Both the position numbers and the translations under genes were made by a program. This document shows positions 23,630 through 35,292 of a DNA stretch of 64,000 bases, piece after piece. The DNA comes from Catonia carolina. Taxonomy: Eukaryota > Arthropoda > Insecta > Hemiptera > Achilidae. The DNA is taken from contig JAQMRL010000006.1 in NCBI GenBank assembly GCA_035578175.1, positions 61,854,501 to 61,918,500 on the forward strand. The letters run 5' to 3'. The notes under the pieces are model-generated. The model saw nothing but the letters and a program-made list of their open reading frames with translations. It did not search any database and was not told the DNA's origin. Numbering within the stretch: position 1 is the stretch's first letter; each line of letters begins with the position of its first letter.

Positions 23630-24095
23630 AGGAGTTCAACAAGGTTAATGGGTTAATGAGTAGGTGTTAAGCGAGGTTAATGGGTAGGAGTTGAACATTA
23701 AACGAGATTAATGGGTGAGTGTTAAACAAGGTTAACGGGTTAATATATAATGGGTTAAACAAGGTTAATGGGTTAATGGGTAGGAGTTAAACATTAAACG
23801 AGATTAATGGATAGGTGTTAAACAAGGTTAATGGGTTAATGAGTAAGTGTTAAGCAAGGTTAATGGGTAGGAGTTAAACATTAAACGAGATTAATGGGTA
23901 GGAGTTAAACAAGGCTAAAGGGATAATAGATAGGAGTTAAACAAGGTTAATGGGTTAATAGATAGAAGTTAAACAAGGTTAATGGGCAGAAGTTAAACAT
24001 TAAGCAAGATTAATGGGTAGGTGTTAGACAAGGTTAATGGGTTGGAGTTAAACAAGGTTAATGGGTTAATGTGTTGGTGTTAAACAAGGATAGTT
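23630..24095 (+). repeat. Minisatellite of GTTAATGGGT(AGGAGTTAAACAA) type
   Basis: About 18 irregular units of roughly 20-28 bp are built from 'aaggttaatgggt', 'taggagttaaaca' and 'ttaaacgagattaatgggt'. Longer composite units with 'acattaaacgag' alternate with shorter ones, suggesting higher-order structure. No stable frame runs through it. Confidence 0.85.
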
Positions 24096-24299
24096 GATTG
24101 CAATGATTGGAATGTTTTGAATAGGAATTCTCAGAAACCGAAACTTAATAGTAGTGGCGGCACGTGCCTTCAAAAATAAGTAGAGTTGCAAAAAACCGAG
24201 AAAAACCAGTACGATAACAATACTAATAAGTATCAGTGAGATTGCTGAGAGTAAAAAAAGTAAAATACACAACAAAAAAACTGTGTGACCCCGTAAATA

Positions 24300-24937
24300 C
24301 AAAACAACCTAATGTACGTGTACATAGAACTTGTAGGGTCGGTAGGCTGGTCGACCCACCGGAATCTCTTCACTATTCAGGACGGGTGGGGTGAGCTAGG
24401 CGTGCATATTTGCCGATAATATTTTCGTTGTCATGGCAACCCGCCCACCCTGGAATACAAGCGGTGCCTACCCGTCTTAACTCTTCACTTGGACATTTAT
24501 TTTTATTTTAAGGTCATTACAAGGGTTATTTAAAACATTACAAAGCGCTTTAAGCAGATACAATAATTTTACGTACTTTTTTACACGACACTTCTTTTTT
24601 GTTTATTGTAAAACAAAAAATAATTATAAAAGAAATTATACTTATTTTATGAGACAAATAAATCTCGATACTATCCAGAAATTAGGTGAAAAGGCTTTTC
24701 ACCGACTTCACCTGAATATCCACCGCTGACTAGTAGAAATATTTATTGTTATTTTGATTCTTTTTACAATGTTCTTGATGTTTGAAGAAACTATCAGACC
24801 GCAGGTATAAAAACAATTGAGCGCCCTCTCAGTTTATAGTTTTTCATTGTGAGTTCTTGGAGAGTGCAATGAATAAAATACAGTTCGTTGTTACTTTCTG
24901 TTTAATTATTATTTTTCAATGTTTTTTCCGTGTGGGG
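24300..24937. other. GC-richer block with promoter/poly(A)-like end
   Basis: From about 24330 to 24480 GC is well above its surroundings, with partly inverted 'cgggtgggg' / 'cccgcccaccc' blocks and an RFX X-box-like palindrome at 24427-24440. At about 24808 'gtataaaaac' is followed 60-80 bp later by 'aataaaa' and T-rich sequence, like the R-U5 part of an LTR. No partner copy was found, so this is only a possible solo LTR or other element end. Confidence 0.3.
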
Positions 24938-25150
24938 ACAATTTTAGACCACGTACGGTGACTTTAAGGTGACTCTGGAAGCTCTTTTTGCAGCCCACGT
25001 TCTCAGCATTCACTCACTGTAGGCTTTTCTCTTCTCTTCTGTCCAACCGGCATTCTGGTTTTTTCTCTTCATGGAATCCGTTTAAGTCCGTAGTTAGTTG
25101 TCTGAATATGATTTGGTCCATCCCGGTTTTCTTAATGTCTTTTCATTTTT
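24938..25150. repeat. Dispersed repeat X, copy 2
   Basis: Second copy of the repeat at 16308-16500. Shared blocks include 'caattttagacc', 'gaagctctttttgcagccca', 'ctctgtccaaccgg'-type text and 'gtagttagttgtctga'. Confidence 0.55.
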
Positions 25151-26930
25151 TAACCAATGTTGACAAAAAGTTTTATGAATATGTTGTTGTATAATTGTAT
25201 AATGGTGTATAATTTATAAGATTCATGATTCAGTTAAGCCTATGAACATACTTCAAATTACGGAAGCACCGTTGTGTCTTCTTGATTATTATCAATAATG
25301 CTTCGTACAAACCTAACAAGGATCGATTTGATCTGTCCGTTATACGAGGAAATATTATGTATACCACGTTAATACCTCGTACTTAGGAAATATTATGTGT
25401 TATCTATTACAGAATGAGGAAATATTAAAAAATTTAGGAAACATGTATACTTGGATCATTCTTGCTGTGGAGTGTTCATTTAAAAAACTGAATTAAATTT
25501 GAATTTTAAATTAAATTTAAATTACTTGTATTTGAGATTAGTACATTTAAGATTTTTAAAGAAACTAATAGAATTTTAGAATGATTTTAATACAGTATAA
25601 AATTATGTAATCTAAAACATAACAGAATTATAAAATATACTCTTAATATTAGAAGTAAATAGAAGCCTACAATATTTTGTCGAACAATATAATATATTTT
25701 ATTACGTAGTAAAACAGAAAGGAATCTCAAGAGAATATTAAACACAAGAAAAGTGAATAGTTAGACGATTAAATGATATAAAGGATATTCTTGAAATTTT
25801 ACAAAGTTAGAAAAGGATAGTATGATATTTTGAGAGGGTAGGACTTAAAATTCTGCCTCCTTATCCAGTTGTAGGAAAATGGGATTAGGAATTTAAATGA
25901 GATGAAACATTTTCTAGGATGAAGTTATAGTGTAAAGTTAAGGATGACAAGTATTGAAGAGAGACGGAGAGCAAGACAAGATATAGAAGAGATGATTCTG
26001 AGAGGGAATTACAAGTAGATAGCTCGTTCCTAAAGAGTGAGAAGTGCGTTAAGTTGTAGGCAGCTACTGACATGGGAACTTGAACTATCTTATGCTAAAA
26101 TTGTTGCTCATCGTATCATACTTCAGAGTTTACTCTCCATCAACCCTCAAACAAGACTTATAACTTACCAAAAGTTACTGTGGCCCGTTCCCCTCTTCCA
26201 AAAAAATAACCAGATGGGTTGTATCTTACTTAAACCATAGTAAATCTTCATAAATGCGGTTCTTGTTAATATCATAAGACAAATGGAAATGGGAAATTAA
26301 AAGATTTTCTTTGTGATTAAATTTAATTAATTATAGTGTAACTCTACATTAAAAAAAGTTCACTTCTTAACCTTTCCATGTTTATATACTTAACTGAAGA
26401 AACACATTCAAGTTTTTTCAACCCTGTCATTCCTTACATATAAATATTTTTCTTACCATATTTACGACGTTACTTACTCGGTTAATCTTTTAATGTAATA
26501 AAAAATAAGTTTTAAATAAAATACTAAAAGAAAACTCACAAATTTCAAGCTGAATCTAGAAAATAGACGTAAAGGGTATTTTGAGACGAAGAAACAAAAG
26601 CAAGTTCCGATAGAATGAAAAAATACAGAAGAAAAAATTAAAAAAAGATCCAAGAAGTAGCTAATTGACTTAAGTGATGCAATGTGGTCAAACAAGAATA
26701 AATAAGTTTTTAATAAAAAAAAATTATTATAGCCTAACTGAAAATTTTTTGTCTAATTTTTATTACGGTACGATTGAGCTGTGCAATTTCCATGTATGAT
26801 ATTTAACGGGCGTAATTACATAATTTAGTTTAGTTAGGTAATTTTTTTTAAGGAGAAGAGGTAATCAGTGGTATATTCTCCGTTTAGAAGTGGGGGTGTT
26901 GTCTGTTATTCAGACCCAGATTTTTGTTTT
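25151..26930. other. Intronic spacer, nothing recognised
   Basis: AT-rich. The ORFs at 25885-26073, 26037-26240 and 26474-26695 are short, overlap on both strands and lack any motif. Confidence 0.4.
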
Positions 26931-26934
26931 ATAC

Positions 26935-27850
26935 GTCGCACAGTTTGGAAGTTTCTTGTGGCTAGATCACGGGTTTGTTGGTTTGGATAGTCATCAAGTT
27001 GTTTACGAAATTTACTTTGAAATTTAAAAAGTTCATCAACTTTGGAATTTAAAAACTCACGAACTTTGTGTGCTGGGACGCCATCTCGTTACCAGATGAG
27101 CGATTAGATATTGTAAACAGGATTATTTTCAAGTTCCGTATAGGGCCTACTACTTCCTGCAACATTTGTAAGTAATTTTCCGAGTTAACATTTCCCTCAA
27201 AAAATTAAGGACCTATCATCAGTGTAGTACTCGCAATACCTCCCTATACGGTAACATCAGACACATTAAGTTTTTTTTATGAATTACAATATGAGGATTT
27301 GCATCCGACCAGTACACGCAGTTATGCTGAATAACATGCCTATTGAGTTTGAAACATCCTTCATCAAACTATAAAATTGATCCCAAAGCGTTTGGATCGG
27401 CTTCTGCACGGATAGCGACTGTCTCGCAGAATTCCAAACGCCTGTCACTATCATCCTCATGAAGCGCTTGGAGTAAAGATGGACGAAATGGCTTCGATTT
27501 TAATTCCTTCATCATTCTTTGCACGCTAGTTTGTGAAAACTTTAGTTCAGAAGATGTATTACAAGCTGATTTACCAGAACTGGATACAAACGGTTTAACA
27601 ACCTTTTGTAGGTTATCGTCATTGCAAAGCGATAGTGGACGACCTCACTTTGGGGCATTCATAATACGCTTCCTGTGTTTTCAAATTTCTTATTTAACTT
27701 TCGTAAATGTTGTCGAGTCGGTAACGACACACCTGGATACTTATCACTAAATTCTTCCAGTACTTTAGCAGTATTTTATAACGCTACCACCACAACTGAA
27801 GCATATACCTTTGTTCAGTTGTAAATATTTTAAAAGTACCGTTTCGAAGG
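26935..27850 (-). pseudogene. Decayed mariner-like (IS630/Tc1) transposase
   Basis: On the minus strand broken frames run in order. A helix-turn-helix part reads KYPGVSLPTRQHL, then GRPLSLCNDDNLQKVV. Next come SQTSVQRMMKELKSKPFRPS, the first catalytic region (FTDEGCFKLN in one frame) and VYWSDANPHIV. A C-terminal piece reads DGVPAHKVREFLN and then DELFKFQSKFRKQLDD, with a stop at about 26929. The expected segment with the third catalytic residue (PDLTPLDFF-type) is missing between these pieces, so an internal deletion is likely on top of frameshifts. No terminal repeats found. Confidence 0.55.
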
Positions 27851-27954
27851 GAAAAATAGTAACTACACGGATACGTATCTCACACGAACCACTGTTACTG
27901 ACACATAATGAATGTTGTACTTGATGCTGCCAACGTTACACTGTTACTAACTTA

Positions 27955-29170
27955 TCAAAATGAAATGTCCCATCTCATGGCGAAACCGACATATGGGCCC
28001 ACCCAGTGTACAATTATATGTTCAACTAGGCTGAAAGTCGCGCACTGCAGATAGTCATGAAATGGCAGGGTCCAAAAAATCTTCGGTGGCTGTACTCCAT
28101 GTACTCCTGATGATGACGATGTCAGATGTCCTTCCCCGCTCGTGAAGATTTCTAGACGTGTTGCGGTGTAGTCATGAAAATAAAAATGTATTATGTACAG
28201 ATTCCAAATGATCAATAAATTTTTAGAAATCGATTACAATTAGGGTGGCCTTTAACAACTAAATTAAAAGTTCGATATTCATTCTCGATTAATATCTGGA
28301 TGAAGTACAAAGTTCATTAACTTGTCTTAGTATTCTTGGCACAATTTAGAGCAGTAAATTTAATAGAAAAATCGTTTAAGTAGAAAATAACTCAATACTC
28401 ATTCGTTTCGTTTAATAATTTGTAATAATAGGTAAATAGACCTGAATTTCCATAAAAATTGGAAAGAAAAAATGTAACCTAATAAAAAAAAACATATAAT
28501 CAGATAAATTCAATATTGAGAACTGTTCATGTGAAAATAACTTATTTGTAAAAGATAAAAGAAAAGAGAAAACAATTTATTACATCTCTTTGATGGAAAC
28601 ATTGAAAAGAACAGAAAACGTGATGTGGTATAAGAGGTATAACGAAACAAAATATAGTACAGACAATGTTGTTCTTGTTACATTTTCAATGCCCTACAAA
28701 AGAAAAAAATTGTGGAACGAGTTAAGTAAAGAAAGAAATGTAGGAATGGAAAAGAAATTGAGGTATTGCGTTTTCTTTTTATTTATTTCCTTTCAAAGGA
28801 TATAAATTAAGTTAATTTTTAAATTTATGCACGCATAAATAAACTTACTAAAAACGGTGACTTTATCAAACGATTTTCTCCACTTACTTGTCTCTAATAA
28901 TTTAAACACATTTCAAACAATTGCATCGAGTCAAAAGTTATTTATGATTAGCCTACTTCATGAAATTGAAAATTTATTTCAATTTCTTTATTATTTTCTT
29001 AGAAAGAAATAATTTTTTTACCATTATTTTGCTCCATTATATATAAATGGTATGAATAAGATGGGAAGTTAATTATTCCCGTAAAATTTTGCAATCAATC
29101 TGTCATTATGTTTTTTGAATGCTAATTTCTTGCAATATGTACTGTTAGAAAAATAAACTACCGCATGATC
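27955..29170. other. Intronic spacer, nothing recognised
   Basis: An 86-codon minus frame (27955-28215) and a 71-codon plus frame (28590-28805) show no domain. Otherwise AT-rich. Confidence 0.35.
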
Positions 29171-29177
29171 CAGTAAC

Positions 29178-29534
29178 TTGAAATTTAAACGCGCCAAAGA
29201 TGGACAAAGGAACAAGACTGACCATCAAAAAACTGACGCCAAATGTGACGGAGGCATCAGCGGCGAGTTTAAAGAGAAAGATGTGCTGAATCCACGCATA
29301 CCGATGATTTCTAACGATTTGCTTTTCGATTTCAATCGGCTACAATTTCATTTGCGTTTTTCAATCACCATCAACAAAGCTCATGGCCAATCGTTGACAA
29401 TTTCTGGCTTGAATTTACAAAATTCATGTTTTTCACACGGCCAATTGTATATCTCCAGAGTTGGCACAGCGAAAAATTTGTACATTTATACACTAAATAA
29501 AAAACCCAAACACATTATTCATCCTCTAGCATAA
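29178..29534 (+). pseudogene. Helitron-type PIF1 helicase C-terminal fragment
   Basis: The 118-codon frame contains IPMISNDLLFDFNRLQFHLR, then ITINKAHGQSL, GLNLQNSCFSHGQLY and SRVGTAKNLYIY. This is the order of the last helicase motifs of PIF1-like helicases fused in Helitron transposases (R..FP.R..FAMTINK..GQSL ... HGQLYVA.SR...). It starts mid-domain, lacks the Walker motifs, and seems to have lost residues before SRVG. No Rep domain or Helitron 3' end was found nearby, so it is a dead remnant in the connectin intron. Confidence 0.75.
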
Positions 29535-30602
29535 AGGAATTCACACATTGGTGCAAAATGTTTGCAGAAGTAGCAAAACATTCATTGTGTGTGCGACGGC
29601 TGTTGTTTACAGTAATTATGACATACGAGCCAGGCCACACCAGCGCGACTTTGAGGAAGATTTCGCACGTTGTGCAGCGTATTTCTTCACTGAGAATTCA
29701 GTTCGTAGTCAACAGCGTTTTCTTTCGCAACAATAACGAACTCGCGAAGTACCAAATTGTCAGAGACTGAAATAGAAGGTTACAGGGGAAAAAGGGGAGT
29801 GTCCATCTATTCAATTTCAAGGTTTTTAAGTTCGAATCTTGTATGTTTTACCACACTGCATTGTCAATTTTGATAATTTTTACAAGAAAATGATATATTA
29901 TTGTAGTCTAATTAAATGCTTAAAAGTATGTTAATAGAATTTTTGGTGAGAAAAAATAAAAATTTGTTTAAATGTATTTTTTTAATGCAAGATAGTGAAA
30001 TCTGAAGTAAAGACATTGTTACCGCAAATAATTAGATATTTATTTTGCATAGGATTGAACAGTTTAGTGACAAAACTAACGAAATTGTTAATTCTATATT
30101 TTAATATTTTATTCATTATTTAGACATTACATACTATTGATATGTACAAAAATAATATTTGGTAAAATAAAATATTACTATCAGTGTCTTCTGTCTTAAG
30201 TTTAATCCATGTTTTTGTATTAATGTGTACTTCTTGTATGGCTAATTTTTCGTAAAAATTCTTTGGTTTCTTACTACAGAACCGTTTTAGCTACTGTTGC
30301 GATTTACGGTGCCGGTCTGAGAGGTGACGCGAATTTCGCTGCCGCATCCAACACGAAATTCTCACTATCGTTACTTCTGTGAATGTTTTGCACTGGCGTG
30401 TGGGATCGTTTAATATAAAATAAATAGCATTTAATTTCATTTTTCCATAAAACCATGTGTTCTTTTCTTCGGGGTTGCAACGCGCGCCGGGTACCGTTAG
30501 TTGCTCTATAAAATTCCATTTTTAAATTTCCCAATTGAATTTTTTCTCAATGTATCTTCCATATTTTTATTAATTTTCTTTTGTTTCTATTTTATGTTTC
30601 AG
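29535..30602. other. Intron end, no element recognised
   Basis: 29548-29770 has two overlapping short frames with no motif, possibly the tail of the Helitron remnant. 30300-30500 is GC-richer but unassigned. The polypyrimidine tract of the connectin acceptor closes the region. Confidence 0.35.
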
Positions 30603-31153
30603 GAAATCCATTCATGTGTGATTGTCGTTTAACTTGGATGAGAACGTTACTGAATGATACGCCTAACGTTCAAGTTAAAAAAGTATTAGAAGATTTAACA
30701 TGTGTTTGGAACGGAGATGAAAATGGTGATAATGACATGTTGGATGATTTTGAAAATGGAGTAGCGCCATTAAAATCGGAACATGTATCAACGGGCACAT
30801 CTGGAGGAATTGATGAAAATAATAATCATAATCATAATTATGCTAAAGATGAACCGATAGATAATTATGAAGAAGGTATTCAACATAATGATGATGAATA
30901 TAAAACATTCATGGATATATTACCGGAAAATTTACCTTGTCCAGAAAAAGCTAAACAGGTAATCGAAGAAGAACCATCGAATGAAGAAATAAATAATAAC
31001 AATAACGATTATTTAGATAACGAATCCATGTTAAATGAACAGATATACAATAATATCTCAAATTCAAAAAGACTAACACATGAAAAAATGACCGTAATGA
31101 TTTCATTATTTTCTATTGCTTTATTCAGTGTGGTTTTGAGACAAATATCTTAA
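30603..31153 (+). CDS. Con: Connectin-like protein, last exon: LRRCT cap and GPI-type tail
   Basis: After the acceptor AG at 30601-30602 the frame reads GNPFMCDCRLTWMRTLL, the start of an LRR C-terminal cap, with later cysteines in LTCVW and LPCPEK completing the four-cysteine pattern. About 75 acidic, Asn/His-rich residues are inserted between cysteines three and four. The protein ends in a hydrophobic stretch (MTVMISLFSIALFSVVLR) with only three residues after it and no basic cytoplasmic tail. This fits a GPI-attachment signal, as known for Drosophila Connectin; the cleavage site is not assigned. Together with 2143-3193 the predicted precursor is 533 aa. An AATAAA overlaps the sequence just after the stop (31154-31159), too close to be the certain poly(A) signal. 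Confidence 0.82.
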
Positions 31154-32090
31154 AATAAAATTTAAAAAAGTATTAAAATTAAAATAACTAAAAGACTGAA
31201 AATGTTATTATTTAATTAATTAATTAATTAATTATAAAATATGTGTTTTTATAACTCTTAAAATTAAAACGGACTTATTTTTTTCTTTTGAACGTTGTTA
31301 ACTATTATTGTATGTATTTAAGAAACAAAACAATCTTAAGTATATTTTTTCCTGTCTGTAGAAATATGTTTTTTTATAATTAATCTTACGTTAGTAATTA
31401 AGCTTATTAATTAGTGAAATTCCGTATATTAATTATTTATTTTTATTAAAAATATAATAATTAGATTTCCTTGATTAGTTTTACGAATTATGAAAATATT
31501 AAATCTATTTTGAAAATTCAAAATTTAAGGTATACTAAAAATCAAAAAAATATTTAAAATAATAAGGTTCTGATAGTAATCGGATTATGAGAAATCCAGA
31601 TTACCGAAGTTTCGGTTTCAGTATGAGTGTACTGAGTAGAGTTTTAGATGTCGGAATTTGTGATTTTTCTCTTCACAGCCTATATCATTTAACTTGTTCA
31701 CAATGAAAATGTATTATATTACATTAAAATTTTTTAAAAACAACTATATTAAAATAAGTAGCCTACTCAGCGTTGTTGAGCCTGTAGCGTTGTAGTTTGT
31801 CTTCCCAAGCTTCCTGTTTCTTCGATTCTGTGTTACTGAATCTGTTTTCAAATTCGATCGTTGATCATTCTCGTTTACCTTTATTTTCTTCAACCTTTGC
31901 CTTTTCATCACAATTTCGAATTCTATTCTTCATCGTACAACCCTTGACCCTCCGTAGAAAACGCATTTTCGCATGAAACGTAGTTTACAACAAGCGTTAC
32001 AAAAGAAATATACTTGCCATAACGCAATACCTGTTTTCTCCACAAACCAGTGCACGACTTGATAAGCCGTGCATTCGATAAATTTAAATT
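31154..32090. other. 3' flank of the connectin-like gene
   Basis: Presumed 3' UTR and downstream AT-rich DNA, with a short (TTAA)n tract at 31211-31232. A minus-strand stretch at about 31765-31900 can be read as a broken LINE-like frame (WEDKLQRYRLNNAE), but I do not call it. Confidence 0.35.
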
Positions 32091-32094
32091 ATAC

Positions 32095-32300
32095 GAAAAA
32101 TTTGGCATATTATCACTCAACAAAAAAATAAAATTTTACCGTGCCCAAAGGGTCGACAATTTAAATAGAATGCCAGAAAGCTACTTACCTGGTTTAGCAA
32201 GGAAGAGACATAGGCAGACCGAAGACAAGATGGGGCCGTAACAGATAGGAATCCCTAACCCGTAAGGAGAAGTAAAATATAATGATGATGATGATAATGA
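32095..32300 (+). pseudogene. LINE 3'-end remnant
   Basis: The plus frame ends RMPESYLPGLARKRHRQTEDKMGP, resembling the basic GRPKTRW-type C-terminus of LINE reverse transcriptases. Non-coding sequence and an (ATG)n-like tail (atgatgatgatgataatga) follow at 32281-32299. No reverse transcriptase core remains. Confidence 0.4.
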
Positions 32301-32329
32301 AAATCCTCTCGTACACAGCATAAATAAAT

Positions 32330-32410
32330 AGTACATTTGAGCAATAGCGGGTATTCAGCATAGACGTTTGAAAACCTCTGGCCAAGGAATCTTCTTAGCC
32401 AATTATATAA
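32330..32410 (+). repeat. Inverted match to the Jockey-like fragment end
   Basis: The complement of this segment matches 33700-33770: 'ctggccaagg' next to 'agatccc/agattcc' and 'cgggta(c/t)tca'. It is a small opposite-strand piece of the same LINE 3' region. Confidence 0.45.
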
Positions 32411-32639
32411 CTGTAGTGGTAACTGCGAGCTCCAACAAGTAAATAAAGTTTTGCATCAGTTTTTTTTATTTCTATTTAGAAAATTCACAATCTGTTGGAA
32501 ACAATCATTGAATGTGAAAACACAAAATTTAGAAAAAATTAACGTGGTAAATGAACGTGAGTGGAGACAGAGTCCAGTGACAGAACTCCGACGAGAATAG
32601 ATAAGTGCAGCATTTAGAACACTGTAATAAATAGTCAAT

Positions 32640-33318
32640 TACGTTAATAGATGAGGTCCCGGCTTCATCGACTTTTTAGACGTCTTATTGGATTGTTTGG
32701 GAGAGTCTGCGTAGCCAGATTTGAGACCAATGGATTATGGTGGTTCACGAGTCTCTTCCTAAATTTTTTATATAGTTTTAAGAAAACGTCATTTATGTAG
32801 GGTACGTTTAGGTCTGAGTGTAGCGTTTTATTGGTTACATAATAGGGAGTGTTAACTATCCTCCGAAAAGCTTTGATTTGAAACGCTGAATTTTTGCTAA
32901 TACCGATGTTTTTGCACAGCAGTAATGCTGACTGGCATAGCTCCATATTGGTCGAAGGTAAGAGGTGTAAATGGTTAATTTGGATGCAGTTGGTAACTTG
33001 AATTGGCGTGAGAAAAGTCTGTACAACTGTTTGAACCTGTCCTGGAGTGCCTTTCTCGTTTCATTCACGTGTACACTACATGTGACCCTCTTTTCTAGAT
33101 ATAAACCTAGATAACGGATAGATTTAGAAATGTGAAGTTGAGTGTCATAAAGATACAAAGGAGGACAGACCTGTTTACGAAGGGTAAATATAATGTGACA
33201 CGTTTTCGTAGTGTTGACTTTGATCCACCATTTAGTAAGCCATGATTCTAGGCGAGAAATATGCTTTTAAAGGACATACGATACTTGAGCGGGGTTATCG
33301 GCATCATATTTAGCAATT
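32640..33318 (-). pseudogene. Jockey-like LINE reverse transcriptase C-terminal fragment
   Basis: On the minus strand, with two frame changes: HISRLESWLTKWWIKVN, then FTLRKQVCPPLYL, IRYLGLYLEKRVT, LYRLFSRQFKLPTASKL and IYTSYLRPIWSYASQHY, then in another frame FQIKAFRRIVNTPYYVTN and LHSDLNVPYIND. This order (W..KW.IK.N, YLG..LD, I.P...YG, IQ..Q.K.LR, PWYVRN, LH.DL.IP.V) is the conserved end of Jockey-clade ORF2. The FADD catalytic core is not present. It ends near the stop at about 32665 with no clear tail. Confidence 0.75.
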
Positions 33319-33689
33319 TTTTAACTATTATGCATTAACAGATCTAAATTTTCTAAACGAAGGAAGTTTCCTTTTAAAAATAATGTATAAAAAGACGTAT
33401 TTAATGTTTTATCAATAATGTGTTTAGGAGCTTCTGCGAAATACGTTATCTAATCTATAAGTAAGATTGAAAACAATGCACGTAGTAATAGTTTTATTAT
33501 TACTACGGATTCACTGTCAAATACCTGAGACCTGTAAGTTCACTATGTTTATTTTGAACAAAACTTTTTTTTGGCACTTCCAATTGAAATTTAGTATCTG
33601 TTATTGTATAAATACAACAATTTCTAAATGTGAAGCTAATGTTCCAAAACTTGATTTACTTGAAAGAGTGTGCAGTCATCACCTAAGTC

Positions 33690-33990
33690 CTACAGGTGGC
33701 CAAGAAGATCCCTTGGCCAGAGACGTTTTAAACGTTTGTGCTGAGTACCCGGTATCGCCCTAGTATACATGTTTTGTATGAGAGGGTTGTCATGTAATTC
33801 AAATTTGTCATGCATCTTCTTGTAAAGTTGTTTCGCGACATCAATTACGTATGGGATTTACAAGTCTTTGTGCAATATTGAGTTTGAGATGTAAAAGGGA
33901 CATTGCGTTGTCGTTCGTAGAATCTTGTTTTGAATCCCCTGTATACGTTTCGTGTGTGAAGGTTTAACAGATCGTCACGTTAATTTCAAA
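33690..33990 (-). pseudogene. Second Jockey-like LINE C-terminal fragment
   Basis: The minus-strand frame reads IQGIQNKILRTTTQCPFYIS, then LHKDL, IPYVIDVAKQLYKKMHDKF and LHDNPLIQNM. This is the same ORF2 C-terminal pattern as the fragment at 32640 but from a different copy. The 98-codon plus-strand frame over it (33467-33763) is a shadow. Confidence 0.65.
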
Positions 33991-34936
33991 ATCTTGCCTC
34001 GAGTTACGGATATTTAAATAAAAATTTACAATTATAATTTACTCAGAACTGAAGCTGTAAAAAAATCAAGGAAGTAAGTAATAAAATTTTAGTATATATA
34101 TTTTAATTTTTATTTACACCACTACTAAAACAAATGTAAATACTGTAAATGTAAAAATAAATAAAAATACTACTTTTAATATTACTAGATAACTGTAATT
34201 AAATTGTAAATTTAATAAAAAAACCAAAATTTAAATTTTTATTAAAATTGGAAGAAAGATATTTGTGTGATGATAATTATTTAAAAATTACTTAACATAA
34301 ATGTGTAGGTAACTTAAGTTTTATTTTCTTAAAAAAATAATTTAATATAAACTTAGATAAGTAATTTTTTTAACTAAATGTATTGTAATGATTTATAATA
34401 AATGTATTATTACTATTATTATTATTATTATAATTAGAGTTACTGTGATAATAATTACAAGCAAATGTCCGTAATTATATTATCACTGTCATTTAAATAA
34501 ATTTCATTTTATGTATTATCTTCATGATTTTAAATAAATAAATTTATATACTTTGTAAATGCTACATAATATTTTTTATTATCCTGCATGTCAATGTTAT
34601 ATTTTCAGATGATTCTTTTATTTTCATGTTTAAGTATTTAAGGTAAATTAACAACAAAGTCAAGCTACCACAATTAATTTCACGTTATAATTTAGTACTT
34701 TACAAAATGTTTGTAACAAAAATTTATCTATATAATGTAAATAGGAGAGCCCTCGCTGACTGACCACTCGCTTATCACAAATTTTTGTACCTTCACGAAA
34801 AAGCGCTTTCGTCGTTGGTAAAGTAGACGCATTTCAGCTTACCCTTACACAAAATGTTAGCGCACTTCATTGCTCGTGTGCCACATTACATTTTGTATAT
34901 GTTTCGGTTGAATGTGTCATTATTTTTATTGAACTA
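33991..34936. other. Very AT-rich spacer
   Basis: Includes short (TTA)n runs around 34410-34432. 'gttggtaaagtagacgca' at 34817-34834 recurs exactly at about 35308-35325 inside the pogo-like element. Confidence 0.4.
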
Positions 34937-35292
34937 CAGTAAAACCCTGATTATCCGAAACCCGCCTTAGCCGAAACAGAGCCGAATTATTCTTCAATTT
35001 GGTGATCACTCAATTTCAATATTGTTTAAACGCACAGTACATAGTATAAATACGCGTCGTTAAAAAACAGAACAATGACCAATGAAAAATTACGAATATA
35101 AAATTTCAATACTTAGGAAATTTGTTTACTCGTTCTTTACCTCCAGGACGTGCTTCTAATAAAAACGTGGTAAGATGTTGCTGCAAAAAACCCGTTTCAT
35201 AAAAAATCTCACACTTCTTTAAAAAGAATGTAAATAATTTAATAAAGATACTGTAAATACTGATTGGGTCAGAGCGAAATGTACAAACATTG

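Larger units (their letters stand above)
3194..30602 (+). other. 27.4 kb intron of the connectin-like gene
   Basis: The donor GTAAGC at 3194 and the acceptor 'tttatgtttcag' ending at 30602 give a phase-1 intron: G from 3193 plus GA from 30603 makes Gly. The coding sequence continues as ...YLDGNPFMCDC..., a canonical LRR-to-LRRCT transition. I see no further LRR-type exon inside. The intron is packed with the mobile elements listed separately; the 3500-4095 part shows nothing recognisable. Confidence 0.75.

Noticed and set aside
23630..24095. Telomere-like repeat
   Set aside because: Units contain TTAATGGG, not the insect TTAGG repeat, and are 20-28 bp long.
27955..28215. 86-codon minus-strand ORF next to a transposase remnant
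   Set aside because: No similarity to transposase parts and no other support.
33467..33763. 98-codon ORF with a signal-peptide-like start
   Set aside because: Its 3' half lies opposite a Jockey-like ORF2 fragment on the minus strand, so it is a shadow frame.
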